Shown: positions 38,454 to 48,223 of the stretch, one piece after another
Layout: each line of letters begins with the position of its first letter
Numbering within the stretch: the first letter of the stretch is position 1
From: an uncultured Pelagibacteraceae bacterium
GTDB lineage: Bacteria > Pseudomonadota > Alphaproteobacteria > Pelagibacterales > Pelagibacteraceae
DNA length: 64,000 nt
Assembly (NCBI GenBank): GCA_902597895.1
Contig: CACJZM010000001.1
Span: 305,214 to 369,213 of the forward strand
Direction of reading: 5' to 3'
Notes under the pieces: generated by a model
The model's database searches: none
What the model was told of the DNA's origin: nothing
Seen by the model: only the letters and a program-made list of their open reading frames with translations
Position numbers and translations under genes: made by a program

Positions 38454-38963
38454 ATGAATATCTTTTTCTTAACACTAATTATTTTTATAATTATTTATTT
38501 GATTCTTAATTGGTTTGTTAAAACATCAAGTAAAAAAATATCAAAGGTAATAAGAAATTCGACAATAATTGCATCAATTTTAATTGCAATGATAATGATA
38601 TTTGCTGGAAGATACATATTTTCATTGCCATTTATGTTGATGATTTTGCCTTTAATAAAAACTAAGGCTGGATTAACATTATTACAAATTTTGAGAGTTT
38701 GGAACTTACTTAGGATTTTAAAAGGTATGGGGAGATTTAGCTTTAATAAATTTGCTGACAGCACAAATACTCAAAATGTATCTCTAGAGGAGGCCTATAA
38801 AATTTTAAATTTAAATCCAAGTAAGAAATATAAAAAAAAAGAAGTGTTAGACTCTTACAAAAGAATCATGAAAAAAATTCATCCGGATATAAGTCCTGAA
38901 CTGACAAGATTAGCCTCGATAGTTAATGAAGCAAAAGAGATAGTGCTTAAAGATATTATTTAA
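38454..38963 (+). CDS. Membrane-anchored J-domain protein (TIM14-like arrangement)
   Basis: N-terminal TM helices then SLEEAYKILNLNPSKKYKKKEVLDSYKRIMKKIHPDISPELTRLASIVNEAKE with HPD. Confidence 0.75.
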   Translation: MNIFFLTLIIFIIIYLILNWFVKTSSKKISKVIRNSTIIASILIAMIMIFAGRYIFSLPFMLMILPLIKTKAGLTLLQILRVWNLLRILKGMGRFSFNKFADSTNTQNVSLEEAYKILNLNPSKKYKKKEVLDSYKRIMKKIHPDISPELTRLASIVNEAKEIVLKDII

Positions 38964-39922
38964 ATTATAATTTCTCTAAATTTTTTAAAAATTTTATCAG
39001 GATTAATTCTATCTTTACCCAATGTATTATGTGTTACATTGTTTTCCCCATCTGGCATTATTGGGTGCATCATCGGATTATAATTTCCATATAGAAGGGG
39101 AGTATCTGCCATTAAAACAATAGTAGGAATACTTAATGCTGCAGACAAATGACTAAAACTAGAGTCATTACAAATTGATATATTACAATTTCTAATTATG
39201 GGTAATGTTTCACTTATTTGAAGGTGATTTAGTTTTTCACATTTTTTGCCATTTGCGGAGTCCAAGATTTTATTTAAAATTATTAATTCTTGTTCATTAT
39301 TTCCAGTTGCTAAAAAAAATCTACATTCTTTAAAATTACTGCATTGATCAATAAATTTTATAAATGTTTCAGCTGGAATTCTTTTAGTGTCTCCAGAGCC
39401 ACCAATACCTAATAAAATGTTAGTTTTTGAACTTGAAAAATTATATTTTTTTTTTGCATCATTTATTTTTTGTTCGTTCAAAGTTATCTCTGGTTTGCTT
39501 TCTACATTCAAATTTAGTTTTTTATTTAAAAAGTCTTGAGCCGCTTTTATAATGTGTTGGTTTTTTTTCTTAAATAATGGATATTGATGAACATCTTTAA
39601 TATTTGCTAATTTACAAATTAAAAAAAATCTTAAAGATGAGTTAAAAATGAAAACTTTATCAAAATCATGATTTTTTATTTCTTTAATGAGTTTCAATGT
39701 TCCTAAAAAACCATCATGACTCCCCTTTTTTTTATTATCTCTCTCTAAGCTTATAATCTCTTTTATACTCTTGGTTTCATTTAAAAATTCTTTAGCTTTT
39801 GAATTCTCTTTTACTAAAATACTTACTTGTGTATTCAGTTTTTTTGAAATTGCTTCTATAAATGGAAGAAATATAACCATATCACCTATACCCATTCTAT
39901 TTTGTATAACTAATACTTTCAT
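38960..39922 (-). CDS. Glycosyltransferase family 9 (heptosyltransferase-like)
   Basis: IQNRMGIGDMVIFLPFIEAI, LLGIGGSGDTKRIPAETFIKFID, CNDSSFSHLSAALSIPTIVLM. Confidence 0.85.
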   Translation of the reverse strand: MKVLVIQNRMGIGDMVIFLPFIEAISKKLNTQVSILVKENSKAKEFLNETKSIKEIISLERDNKKKGSHDGFLGTLKLIKEIKNHDFDKVFIFNSSLRFFLICKLANIKDVHQYPLFKKKNQHIIKAAQDFLNKKLNLNVESKPEITLNEQKINDAKKKYNFSSSKTNILLGIGGSGDTKRIPAETFIKFIDQCSNFKECRFFLATGNNEQELIILNKILDSANGKKCEKLNHLQISETLPIIRNCNISICNDSSFSHLSAALSIPTIVLMADTPLLYGNYNPMMHPIMPDGENNVTHNTLGKDRINPDKIFKKFREIII

Positions 39923-40854
39923 ATTGAATTATAGATTTTTTTAATAAGTTTCTCTTTGAATATTTTCGGTTTCCATTTAAATTTTTTGAACTTGTCTATT
40001 GTTAAAGAATTTGAACCAATTACAATTTTATTTTCCCGTTTTCTAATAAATGTTTTGTTTACAGAATAAAAATTTTTGAAATTTAGTTTATTCAAACTGT
40101 ATGCGTATTTTAAAATATCTCTACCAGATAATTTTTTTCCACTAGACAGAATTATATCACAAGGTTTTATAAATGTAGCATAATAAACACCCTTTACTAT
40201 ATCCTCAATCCAAGAATAATCTCTAAGCGTATATATGTTGCCAACTACAACTTTCTTTCTTTTTTTTGCATGTAAACAAACTTTTTTGATGAAAAAATTT
40301 TTATCTCTCAAAGGTGATTCAATTTGCATAAATATAAGGCTGTAACAATTTAAATTTCTTAATCTGTATTTTTTTATTAATTTATAAGCAGATTGTTGAG
40401 CTTTAACATAAGGATTATTTGGTTTAATTAAAGAACATTTTAAATTAACGACTCCATTGTTTGGTTTAAAAATATATCCAGAATTACCTTTAAAGAAATT
40501 TAAATTAATTTTTTCTTTTTCTATTATCTCTAAAAAATTTTTAGCACCTGTAAAGTTTGAGTCCTTAGTTTCTTTGGGTAAATTGAAACTTTTTGGAATT
40601 GAACTTTGTCCAGCTAAATAAAAAATATTATTAGGCTTTATATCATTTATAACTTTTTTTATTTCTAATTTGCTTAATACATTAAGTTTCTTAAAATTTA
40701 CTTTTTTTGAAATTTTTAAAATTTTATAATTATTATGAGTTTTCTTTGAAAATCTTGAAGTAACGACTACTTTGTGACCCTTTTTGAGAAGAAGCCTGGA
40801 TAGATATGAGCCGATTACACCCGATCCAACAATAAGAGATTTTATTTTTTTCAT
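39919..40854 (-). CDS. NAD-dependent epimerase/dehydratase (SDR, nucleotide-sugar)
   Basis: SLIVGSGVIGSYLSRLLLKKGHKVVVTSR, NIFYLAGQSSIPKSF, NPYVKAQQSAYKLIKKYR. Confidence 0.8.
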   Translation of the reverse strand: MKKIKSLIVGSGVIGSYLSRLLLKKGHKVVVTSRFSKKTHNNYKILKISKKVNFKKLNVLSKLEIKKVINDIKPNNIFYLAGQSSIPKSFNLPKETKDSNFTGAKNFLEIIEKEKINLNFFKGNSGYIFKPNNGVVNLKCSLIKPNNPYVKAQQSAYKLIKKYRLRNLNCYSLIFMQIESPLRDKNFFIKKVCLHAKKRKKVVVGNIYTLRDYSWIEDIVKGVYYATFIKPCDIILSSGKKLSGRDILKYAYSLNKLNFKNFYSVNKTFIRKRENKIVIGSNSLTIDKFKKFKWKPKIFKEKLIKKIYNSI

Positions 40855-40901
40855 TTCAGTTATTTAATATGTATAATATTTTTTCAAAAAAAATTAGACT
40901 A

Positions 40902-41774
40902 ATGAAGCAAATAAACGGAATATATGCTGCAACTTTATCCATCCTTAATGAAAATCTATCATTAAATGTAAAAAAAACAATAAAGCATGCTGAGAATCTT
41001 ATTAATAATGGATGTCACGGAGTAGTTTTTTTTGGGAGTACAGGTCAGGCTCAACTTATACCCATAAGTGAAAAAATTAATTTAATTAATGAAATAAGTA
41101 TAAATAAACTCAAAGACAATTTTATTATAGGAACGGGCCTAAATTCTTTAATTGAAAATATTAACTTAATAAAAATTTCAATAAAAATGGGTTTTGATAC
41201 TTTTTTGATAATGCCACCTGCTTATTATAAGTATGGCGATCAAGAAGTAATTAATTTTTACTCTAATCTAGTTCAAAATGTTCCAGAGGCAAAAATAATA
41301 TTATATAATTTTGAAAAATTGTGTGGTTATAAGTTTAGTAAAGAGTGTGTATTAGAGCTTGTAAAAAAATTTCCTGAACAAATAATAGGTGTAAAGGATA
41401 GTTCCTATAATCTGTATAAAGAAATCAAAATTGAAAATTTTTCTGTTTTACTAGGTTCAGAATCTAAGCTTTTTGATGGTTTACAATTAGGATCTTCTGG
41501 AATAATCACTGCTACTTGCAATGTCACATCAGAATTAGCACGTAAAGTATATGACGATTTTAAGAATAACCAAACCCCATATTTAAATGAAAAACTTTGT
41601 AAAGTTAGAGAGGTTTTTGAGCAATTTAATTTAATTTCAGGTTTACATACTTTTCTTGGTGAAAAAGATGAATATATTAAAAATTTATTACCTACCTTAA
41701 GTTTATTATCTGAGAATAATAAAAAAAAACTATTTGAAGATTTAAGAAAATTAGATTTTAATATTGATTATTAA
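40902..41774 (+). CDS. Dihydrodipicolinate synthase/N-acetylneuraminate lyase family aldolase
   Basis: NGIYAATLSIL, HGVVFFGSTGQAQLIPISEK, IIGVKDSSYN (Schiff-base Lys); start set at MKQINGIY. Confidence 0.8.
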   Translation: MKQINGIYAATLSILNENLSLNVKKTIKHAENLINNGCHGVVFFGSTGQAQLIPISEKINLINEISINKLKDNFIIGTGLNSLIENINLIKISIKMGFDTFLIMPPAYYKYGDQEVINFYSNLVQNVPEAKIILYNFEKLCGYKFSKECVLELVKKFPEQIIGVKDSSYNLYKEIKIENFSVLLGSESKLFDGLQLGSSGIITATCNVTSELARKVYDDFKNNQTPYLNEKLCKVREVFEQFNLISGLHTFLGEKDEYIKNLLPTLSLLSENNKKKLFEDLRKLDFNIDY

Positions 41775-41777
41775 AAT

Positions 41778-42971
41778 ATGAATACAAGTTTAAAAAAATT
41801 TTGTGAAACTCTTTTTAAAGAGGATGGATTTATATTAGTAGACGCAAACTCAAGAGAATATACAATTGGAAAACCAAAAAAAGATATTCCAATAAAACTT
41901 AAAATATTAGACAAAAGTTTACACTATAAATTACTTTTACTCCCAGATCTTTATTTAGGAGAGGCATACACCAATGGATCTGCAGTAATTGAAAATGGTT
42001 CGATTACTGATTTTTTAGAGATAGCGATGAAAAATATAGGAAGAGGTGAAACAAATATATATGCAAAGACAATAAAAAAAGTATTTGGCACTTATCGATA
42101 TTTAACTAATTTTAATTTCATTAATAGATCAAAAAGCAATGTTGCACATCATTATGATATTTCTGAAAAACTTTATGATTTGTTTTTAGATGAAAATAGG
42201 CAGTACTCATGTGCTTATTTTAAAAATGATAATGATAGTCTTGAAACTGCTCAAAAAAATAAAATGAGTCATATAATAAAAAAATTAAATCTTAAAAATA
42301 ATCAAAAAGTTTTAGACATAGGTTCGGGATGGGGAACCCTAGCAATAGAAATTGCAAAACAATCTCAGTGCGAGGTAACTGGAATTACACTTTCAGAAAA
42401 TCAACTTAAATATAGTCAAAATAAAGTAAAAGAGCTTAATTTAGAAAATCAAGTTAATTTTAAATTAATGGATTATCGGGAATTAAATGAAAAGTTCGAT
42501 AGAGTTGTAAGTGTAGGAATGTTTGAACACGTAGGAAGAAAATTTTATGGGAAATATTTTGAGAAAGTTTCAAACTTGCTTGCAGATGATGGCTTAGCTT
42601 TAATTCATACAATTGGTTCAGTCATGACACCTAGAGACCCACACCCATGGATAACTAAATATATTTTTCCGGGGGGATACACTCCAAGTTTAAGCGAGGT
42701 AGCCAAACCTATTGAGAGGTCAGGTTTAATTATATCAGACATGGAGGTATTAAGAATGCATTATTCACACACTTTAAGACATTGGAAAGAAAGATTTTTA
42801 GGAAAAAAAGATGAGGTGTTAACAATGTTTGACGAAAAGTTTTATAGAATGTGGGAGTTCTATCTCGCAGGTTGTGAAATGGCTTTTAAATGGGGTGACC
42901 AAGTTGTATTTCAGTTTCAACTTACAAAAAATTTAACGACTGCGCCAAATACAAGAGACTATATTTATTAA
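41778..42971 (+). CDS. cfa: Cyclopropane-fatty-acyl-phospholipid synthase family methyltransferase
   Basis: NVAHHYDISEKLYDLFLDENRQYSCAYF, VLDIGSGWGTLAIEIA, GMFEHVGRKFYGKYF, YIFPGGYTPSLSE. Confidence 0.92.
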   Translation: MNTSLKKFCETLFKEDGFILVDANSREYTIGKPKKDIPIKLKILDKSLHYKLLLLPDLYLGEAYTNGSAVIENGSITDFLEIAMKNIGRGETNIYAKTIKKVFGTYRYLTNFNFINRSKSNVAHHYDISEKLYDLFLDENRQYSCAYFKNDNDSLETAQKNKMSHIIKKLNLKNNQKVLDIGSGWGTLAIEIAKQSQCEVTGITLSENQLKYSQNKVKELNLENQVNFKLMDYRELNEKFDRVVSVGMFEHVGRKFYGKYFEKVSNLLADDGLALIHTIGSVMTPRDPHPWITKYIFPGGYTPSLSEVAKPIERSGLIISDMEVLRMHYSHTLRHWKERFLGKKDEVLTMFDEKFYRMWEFYLAGCEMAFKWGDQVVFQFQLTKNLTTAPNTRDYIY

Positions 42972-43001
42972 GAAAATATTGATAAATCTTAAAGCCTTTT
43001 A

Positions 43002-44168
43002 ATGAAAAAAAAGAAAAAAAAAAATAAATATAAAACTAAAAAAAAACCTATTAAAAAAAGCTATAAGAAAAGAAAAAAAAATAGAGTTAAAAGTCATTTA
43101 AAAAAAAAACAAAAGATCAAAAAGAAAAAAATAAAATCAACTAAAACAAAAAAACCAGATAGTTTAATTTTAAATATTATAAGATTTCAAGAGTCTTTAG
43201 GCTCTAAATTAAAATTTAAATTAAATTTTAATTTTCTTTCAATAGATCGTTCTATTCAAAATTTTTTCCAAAAAATAGAAAACCAATTTGAAAAGTATAA
43301 AATCATAAAAGCAGAGGAAAAAAAGAGATTAAAGATTGAAGAGATTGAAAGAGTAAAAAAAGAAAAAGAAGATATTCAAAGAAATAAATTAGAAGAAGAA
43401 AAAATACAATTTAAGTTAAAACAACAATTAATAAAAGAGGAAGAAAGATTAGAAAGGGCAAGAGCAAAAGATATTAAATTATTTTTAAGAAAAGAACAGG
43501 CAATATTAAGAAAGGAACAAGCCGAAAGACAAAAAAGATTTTTACAAGAAATTAAATTAGATCAACAAATAGAAAAATTTAGAGTTAGAGAAATAAAGGA
43601 ATTAGAGAAATTAGAGAAAATTTCTTTAAAAGAACAAAGAGAAGATTATGCGGGCCTTCAAGAAAGAATTGATAAGTTAAAACAAAAATATCAGTTAATT
43701 AGAGACCAAAAAATTAGAGAGCGGGTTGAAGCTTTAGGTGTTGAGGTAGTAGAGGGAGATGACAGATTTACATTACTACAAAAAGAAAAAGACTATAATC
43801 TTGAAAGGCAGAAAATTGAGAATGCCTTGGAAAGTTTTTATAGAAGTGCTAACAGTTTAGTTTTCCAACTTAATAAAAGATACCTAACAAGACAAATGTC
43901 GATTTTTAGATGTATAGATAGGAGATTTGAGACTGGAGAAATTTTTATTAAATGGGACGAGTCTCCAGATGATGAATGGTTAATACTTATTTATATAAAA
44001 GATAATTCTCCAGATAAAGGTATAATTATTGAAGATAAAACAAACCCAGAAAAAAATAGTTCTTATGAATATAAACCCAGCGAAATATTTAAAGCCTCTG
44101 ACATTATGGTAGATTCTCTTACTCAATTATTATCAAGAGAGAGATCAAAAAATAAAAAAGATAACTAA
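43002..44168 (+). CDS. Lysine-rich coiled-coil protein of unknown function with conserved-looking C-terminal domain
   Basis: MKKKKKKNKYKTKKKPIKKSYKKRKK N terminus; long Glu/Lys/Arg helix; C-terminal FRCIDRRFETGEIFIKWDESPDDEWLILIYIKD. Confidence 0.75.
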   Translation: MKKKKKKNKYKTKKKPIKKSYKKRKKNRVKSHLKKKQKIKKKKIKSTKTKKPDSLILNIIRFQESLGSKLKFKLNFNFLSIDRSIQNFFQKIENQFEKYKIIKAEEKKRLKIEEIERVKKEKEDIQRNKLEEEKIQFKLKQQLIKEEERLERARAKDIKLFLRKEQAILRKEQAERQKRFLQEIKLDQQIEKFRVREIKELEKLEKISLKEQREDYAGLQERIDKLKQKYQLIRDQKIRERVEALGVEVVEGDDRFTLLQKEKDYNLERQKIENALESFYRSANSLVFQLNKRYLTRQMSIFRCIDRRFETGEIFIKWDESPDDEWLILIYIKDNSPDKGIIIEDKTNPEKNSSYEYKPSEIFKASDIMVDSLTQLLSRERSKNKKDN

Positions 44169-44171
44169 TAT

Positions 44172-45596
44172 CTAGTCATTAACATATACAGATACACCTC
44201 TGTTATTTATGTCAACATCAAATTTTTTATGTAATGGAGGAAAAGCTCTTTGAGAACAATCTAATCTATCACAAGTTCTACAAGACACACCTATTGGTAT
44301 TTCTGTTTTTTTATCAGCAATATCTATATTTTCTGTATAGACAAATTCTTTCGCATACTTCGCTTCGCAGCCCAAACCTATAGAAAGCATACTTTTTTTT
44401 TGTCCATGTCTTCCAACACCTTTTTCAACTGTTCTTGCAATACAAACATATTTTTCACCATTGGTCATTTTACTAACTGCCGCTTGAATTACTCCTGGTC
44501 TTGAAAAAGCAGAATATACATTCCATCTAGGACAAGCCCCACCATATCTTGGTATTTCAATACCAGATAAAGAAAATCTTTTTGATATATTTCCAGCTAC
44601 ATCAACTCTTAAAAAATGAAATGGAATACCTGGAAGTTTAGGATCTTGAAGACAAGTAACTCTATGTGCCACCTGTTCAAATGATGTTGCGAAAGTATTT
44701 TGTAAAAGTTCTAAGTCATATTTAAGTTCCTTACACTCCTTATGAAATAACTTATAAGGCATTAAAATTGCTGCTCCACAATAATTTAATAAAGCAACTC
44801 TTGTTAATTTTTTAGATTCTTCAGAGGGAAAATTAAATGATTTTAAATACTTGTTAATTATATCCAAAGCGCCTTCTTGTGCGATTTGAGCTGCAGCATG
44901 TAATTTTTTAGTTTCTAGGGATAAATAATCTGATAATAGTAATTCCTTCTTATTTTTATTAAAAATTTTAGAAAATGGTTTACCTTCCTTAGGAATTATA
45001 TCTATGACAGTTATTCCATATTCTGATTTCATAAATCCACAAAGAGCTACATATCTAGTTCTATTATTTTGTTTTACTTTATCAAAAATATTATTTGCAA
45101 AATTTTCTAATTCAGGGAAATAATTTTTATTCTCTTGTAAAAAATCAGAAATCACCTCTCCTGGAAAAGAGTTTTTTCTATTGTCTACAATCTTTCCAGA
45201 GAGTTTTTCTATTTTGTTTACAAGTTCGTGATCTTTTTTTTTATAATTATCTCCAAGTTTTATTAATGCTTTAGCAATTTTAGGATTGGTACTCACTAAA
45301 TCTTGAACTTCAGGCCCGAGAATGTCCAAATCTTCAAATAATTTATCATCCAGTAATTCAGATATGTTATTAACTAAGTTATAGTCAGATTTATTAGTTA
45401 GATCTGATACTTCTATTTTGAGTTCTTGGCAGATCTTAAGTAGCAAGTCAGCATCAATTCTCCTTTTTCCACCCTCAATTAAAGTTAGATAACTAGGAGA
45501 AATGTTTAACTTCTCGGCCAGTTTATTGGCTTGAAAACCCTGTTGTCTTCTAAAAGCCTTAAGTTTTGGACCAATTTTTAAATCAATTTGACTCAT
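44172..45596 (-). CDS. XRE-family ScfR/RamB-type transcriptional regulator (HTH + ImmA/IrrE-like + DUF2083)
   Basis: KLKAFRRQQGFQANKLAEKLNISPSYLTLIEGGKRRIDADLLLKICQEL HTH; C-terminal CRTCDRLDCSQRAFPPLHKKF; start at MSQIDLKIG. Confidence 0.82.
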   Translation of the reverse strand: MSQIDLKIGPKLKAFRRQQGFQANKLAEKLNISPSYLTLIEGGKRRIDADLLLKICQELKIEVSDLTNKSDYNLVNNISELLDDKLFEDLDILGPEVQDLVSTNPKIAKALIKLGDNYKKKDHELVNKIEKLSGKIVDNRKNSFPGEVISDFLQENKNYFPELENFANNIFDKVKQNNRTRYVALCGFMKSEYGITVIDIIPKEGKPFSKIFNKNKKELLLSDYLSLETKKLHAAAQIAQEGALDIINKYLKSFNFPSEESKKLTRVALLNYCGAAILMPYKLFHKECKELKYDLELLQNTFATSFEQVAHRVTCLQDPKLPGIPFHFLRVDVAGNISKRFSLSGIEIPRYGGACPRWNVYSAFSRPGVIQAAVSKMTNGEKYVCIARTVEKGVGRHGQKKSMLSIGLGCEAKYAKEFVYTENIDIADKKTEIPIGVSCRTCDRLDCSQRAFPPLHKKFDVDINNRGVSVYVND

Positions 45597-45604
45597 TTTT
45601 ATAC

Positions 45605-45694
45605 TTTGTAAATTTTGTAAATTAAAATTTACACAAAATTTCCTTGATTTACAAGCTTTTTTAACTTTTTGGTAGATTTTGTAAATATTGTAAA
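45605..45694. promoter_or_regulatory. Operator-like repeat cluster: TTTGTAAA-T-TTTGTAAA (45605-45621), TTTACACAAA, GATTTACAAG, TTTGTAAA-T-ATTGTAAA (45678-45694)
   Basis: Direct and inverted copies of TTTGTAAA read directly in the divergent intergenic region. Confidence 0.65.
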
Positions 45695-45708
45695 TTATAA
45701 CCATTCTT

Positions 45709-45870
45709 ATGGATAAAAACAAAATTAACACTGAAAAACACTCTAATACTACTGATATTCATGAGCATAATGAGCATAAATCTAGAGGTATTTACCTAAG
45801 AGATGACCATTGTGATTGGGGATCAAGCGGTATGAATGAATTCACTCAAGAGTTTAGTGATAAAGAATAA
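45709..45870 (+). CDS. Small ORF, 53 aa hypothetical (MDKNKINTEKHSNTTDIHEHNEHKSRGIYLRDDHCDWGSSGMNEFTQEFSDKE)
   Basis: ATG-TAA ORF between operator cluster and aceA; below the 60-aa cutoff of the track. Confidence 0.5.
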   Translation: MDKNKINTEKHSNTTDIHEHNEHKSRGIYLRDDHCDWGSSGMNEFTQEFSDKE

Positions 45871-45900
45871 TTTATCCCTAAACCAATAAAAATTCAAAAA

Positions 45901-47178
45901 ATGAGCTCTGAACAAAAAATAAGTTATGATTTAAAAAGATTTGCAGGTATTAAAAGAGATTATACTCAAGAGGAAGTAGAGAGACTTAAGGGTTCATTAA
46001 AAATAGAATATTCAATTAGTAAACAACAATCAGAAAAACTTTGGAATTTGCTTAATACAGAGTCATATGTAAATACGCTGGGTTCCCTTTCAGGGAATCA
46101 GGCTGTTCAGCATGCTAAAGCAGGTTTAAAAGCAATTTATTTAAGTGGATGGCAGGTAGCTGCAGATGCTAATAGTGCTGGTGAAATGTATCCTGACCAA
46201 TCATTATATCCTTATGATAGTGCCCCAAAACTAGTGGAGGCAATGAACAATTCTTTAATTAGAGCTGATCAAATTCAACACATGGAATTATCAGATGGGG
46301 ACATGAAAAAAGAAAATAAAATTGATTATATGTTACCCATAATTGCTGACGGTGAAGCTGGATTTGGTGGACCATTAAATGTATTCGAACTTACGAAAAA
46401 ATTTATTAGAGCAGGAGCGGCAGGAGTACATTTTGAAGATCAATTAGCAAGTGAAAAGAAATGTGGTCATATGGGAGGTAAAGTTTTAGTTCCCACTGGC
46501 ACAATGATTAAAAATTTGAAATCTGCTAGATTAGCTTCAGATATAGCAGATGTTCCATTAATTATATTAGCAAGAACAGACGCCAATGCTGCAAAATTAA
46601 TAACTAATGATTTTGACAAAAACGACAAACCTTTTTTAACTGGTGAGAGATCACCTGAGGGTTTCTTTTATGTAAAAGATGGGATTGATCAAGCTATCTC
46701 TAGAGGTTTAGCATACGCACCCTATGCAGACCTAATATGGTGTGAGACAGCTACTCCAAATTTAGAAGAAGCTAAAAAGTTTGCAGATGCAATTCATTTA
46801 AAATTTCCTGGAAAACTTCTTGCATATAATTGTTCTCCATCATTTAATTGGAAAAAACATTTGTCAGATGAAGAGATAGCTTCTTTTCAAATTAAGATTG
46901 GAGAAATGGGTTATAAGTTTCAATTTATTACTCTTGCTGGTTTTCATACTCAAAATATTGCAATTTTTGAACTAGCTGAAAAATATAAAAAAGAAGGAAT
47001 GGCAGCATATTCTAAAATCCAACAAAATGAGTTTGCAAGAGAAAAAGATGGATATACAAGCGTTAAACATCAAAGAGAAGTTGGAACATCTTATTTCGAT
47101 GCAGTATCAAATACTATTAGTTCTGGAAAAAGCTCCACAACAGCCATGGAAGGCTCAACAGAGTCTGAACAGTTTTAA
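45901..47178 (+). CDS. aceA: Isocitrate lyase
   Basis: [14 protein letters not shown] signature, [33 protein letters not shown]-like [13 protein letters not shown]. Confidence 0.95.
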   Translation: MSSEQKISYDLKRFAGIKRDYTQEEVERLKGSLKIEYSISKQQSEKLWNLLNTESYVNTLGSLSGNQAVQHAKAGLKAIYLSGWQVAADANSAGEMYPDQSLYPYDSAPKLVEAMNNSLIRADQIQHMELSDGDMKKENKIDYMLPIIADGEAGFGGPLNVFELTKKFIRAGAAGVHFEDQLASEKKCGHMGGKVLVPTGTMIKNLKSARLASDIADVPLIILARTDANAAKLITNDFDKNDKPFLTGERSPEGFFYVKDGIDQAISRGLAYAPYADLIWCETATPNLEEAKKFADAIHLKFPGKLLAYNCSPSFNWKKHLSDEEIASFQIKIGEMGYKFQFITLAGFHTQNIAIFELAEKYKKEGMAAYSKIQQNEFAREKDGYTSVKHQREVGTSYFDAVSNTISSGKSSTTAMEGSTESEQF

Positions 47179-47900
47179 TTAGTTTTTAGCTTTTGGATTT
47201 GCGTCCAAGCTGAGTTTATCGCTCTCATCTTATTTTTGCTTTCATTTATTACTTCTTGAGGAACGCCTTTGCTAATTAATAAATCTGGATGATGTTCTTT
47301 GCTTAATTTAAGATATTTTTTTCTAATAGTTGAAAGATCATCATTTGGATTACTTTCTAAAACTACATAAGGATTAAGTTTATCAGATCCTTTTCTACTT
47401 TCTTTAATACTTTCAAACTGAGAATGAGTTAAACCGAAAATTTTTGATATATTTTTTATCATTTCTAGTTCTTTTAGGCTTACTTCCCCATCTGCTTCAG
47501 CAATGTAGAACAATACATTTATTACCTCTTCAAGAACATTTAAGTTACCAGAGTAAAATTGAGCAATTTGTTTTGCATAAGGCTCATACCCAGTGCTTTC
47601 ATTTTTTGCCTGATTAAAAATTTTACCTACTTGATCTATCTCATTTTCTGGAATTTTTAGTTTATCTTTCACAGCTATCAATTCCTCACGACTAACTTGA
47701 CCATCTGCTTTACTTAGTTTTGCTGACAAAACAATTAATGATAATGCAAATATTCTTTGACCCTGAGCTTGGGAATTAAATCTAGAATTTGTTCGTGATC
47801 TAGAAATCTTACCTCCGAGCAAAGACCCTAATAGCATTCCAAAAGGTCCACCCAAAGAAAAACCTATCATTCCTCCAATTAAACTTCCAAAAATTGACAT
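47175..47900 (-). CDS. djlA: DjlA-like protein (glycine-rich TM + TerB-like + J domain)
   Basis: [41 protein letters not shown] and [18 protein letters not shown]-terminal [15 protein letters not shown] with HPD. Confidence 0.82.
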   Translation of the reverse strand: MSIFGSLIGGMIGFSLGGPFGMLLGSLLGGKISRSRTNSRFNSQAQGQRIFALSLIVLSAKLSKADGQVSREELIAVKDKLKIPENEIDQVGKIFNQAKNESTGYEPYAKQIAQFYSGNLNVLEEVINVLFYIAEADGEVSLKELEMIKNISKIFGLTHSQFESIKESRKGSDKLNPYVVLESNPNDDLSTIRKKYLKLSKEHHPDLLISKGVPQEVINESKNKMRAINSAWTQIQKLKTN

Positions 47901-47929
47901 AATTAATTATAATATAATTTAATAAAGAA

Positions 47930-48223
47930 ATGATAACAACCTCATTGATACTTATAATTTTGTTTTTTATTTTCAAATGGTCAGTTGCATGGATTAATTA
48001 CTACAATAGCTTGGACATAAGACTTACAAAATCAGTTTGGAAATGGAGTTATGATTATCCAGTTATTGGAAAGAGAGATATTTCAATGCTAGATGATAGG
48101 AATTATATTTTAATCAGAAGAAAAAAAAATAGAGCTATAACAATAATGTATTTAATTGTTTTTTTGTCTTTTCTAGTTCTAATGTCTTTTACTAGTCAAA
48201 TACTACTAGTAATATTGAACTAG
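47930..48223 (+). CDS. Hypothetical two-TM protein
   Basis: 97 aa ORF with N- and C-terminal hydrophobic segments; fits gene spacing. Confidence 0.55.
   Translation: MITTSLILIILFFIFKWSVAWINYYNSLDIRLTKSVWKWSYDYPVIGKRDISMLDDRNYILIRRKKNRAITIMYLIVFLSFLVLMSFTSQILLVILN

Noticed and set aside
43002-43160. A-rich tract as a possible non-coding or low-complexity repeat
   Set aside because: Stays in frame as the Lys-rich N terminus of an intact 388-aa ORF; treated as coding and discussed as a finding.
45597-45900. Glycine riboswitch before aceA
   Set aside because: The region contains operator repeats and a small ORF; no tandem-aptamer-like conserved stems recognised.
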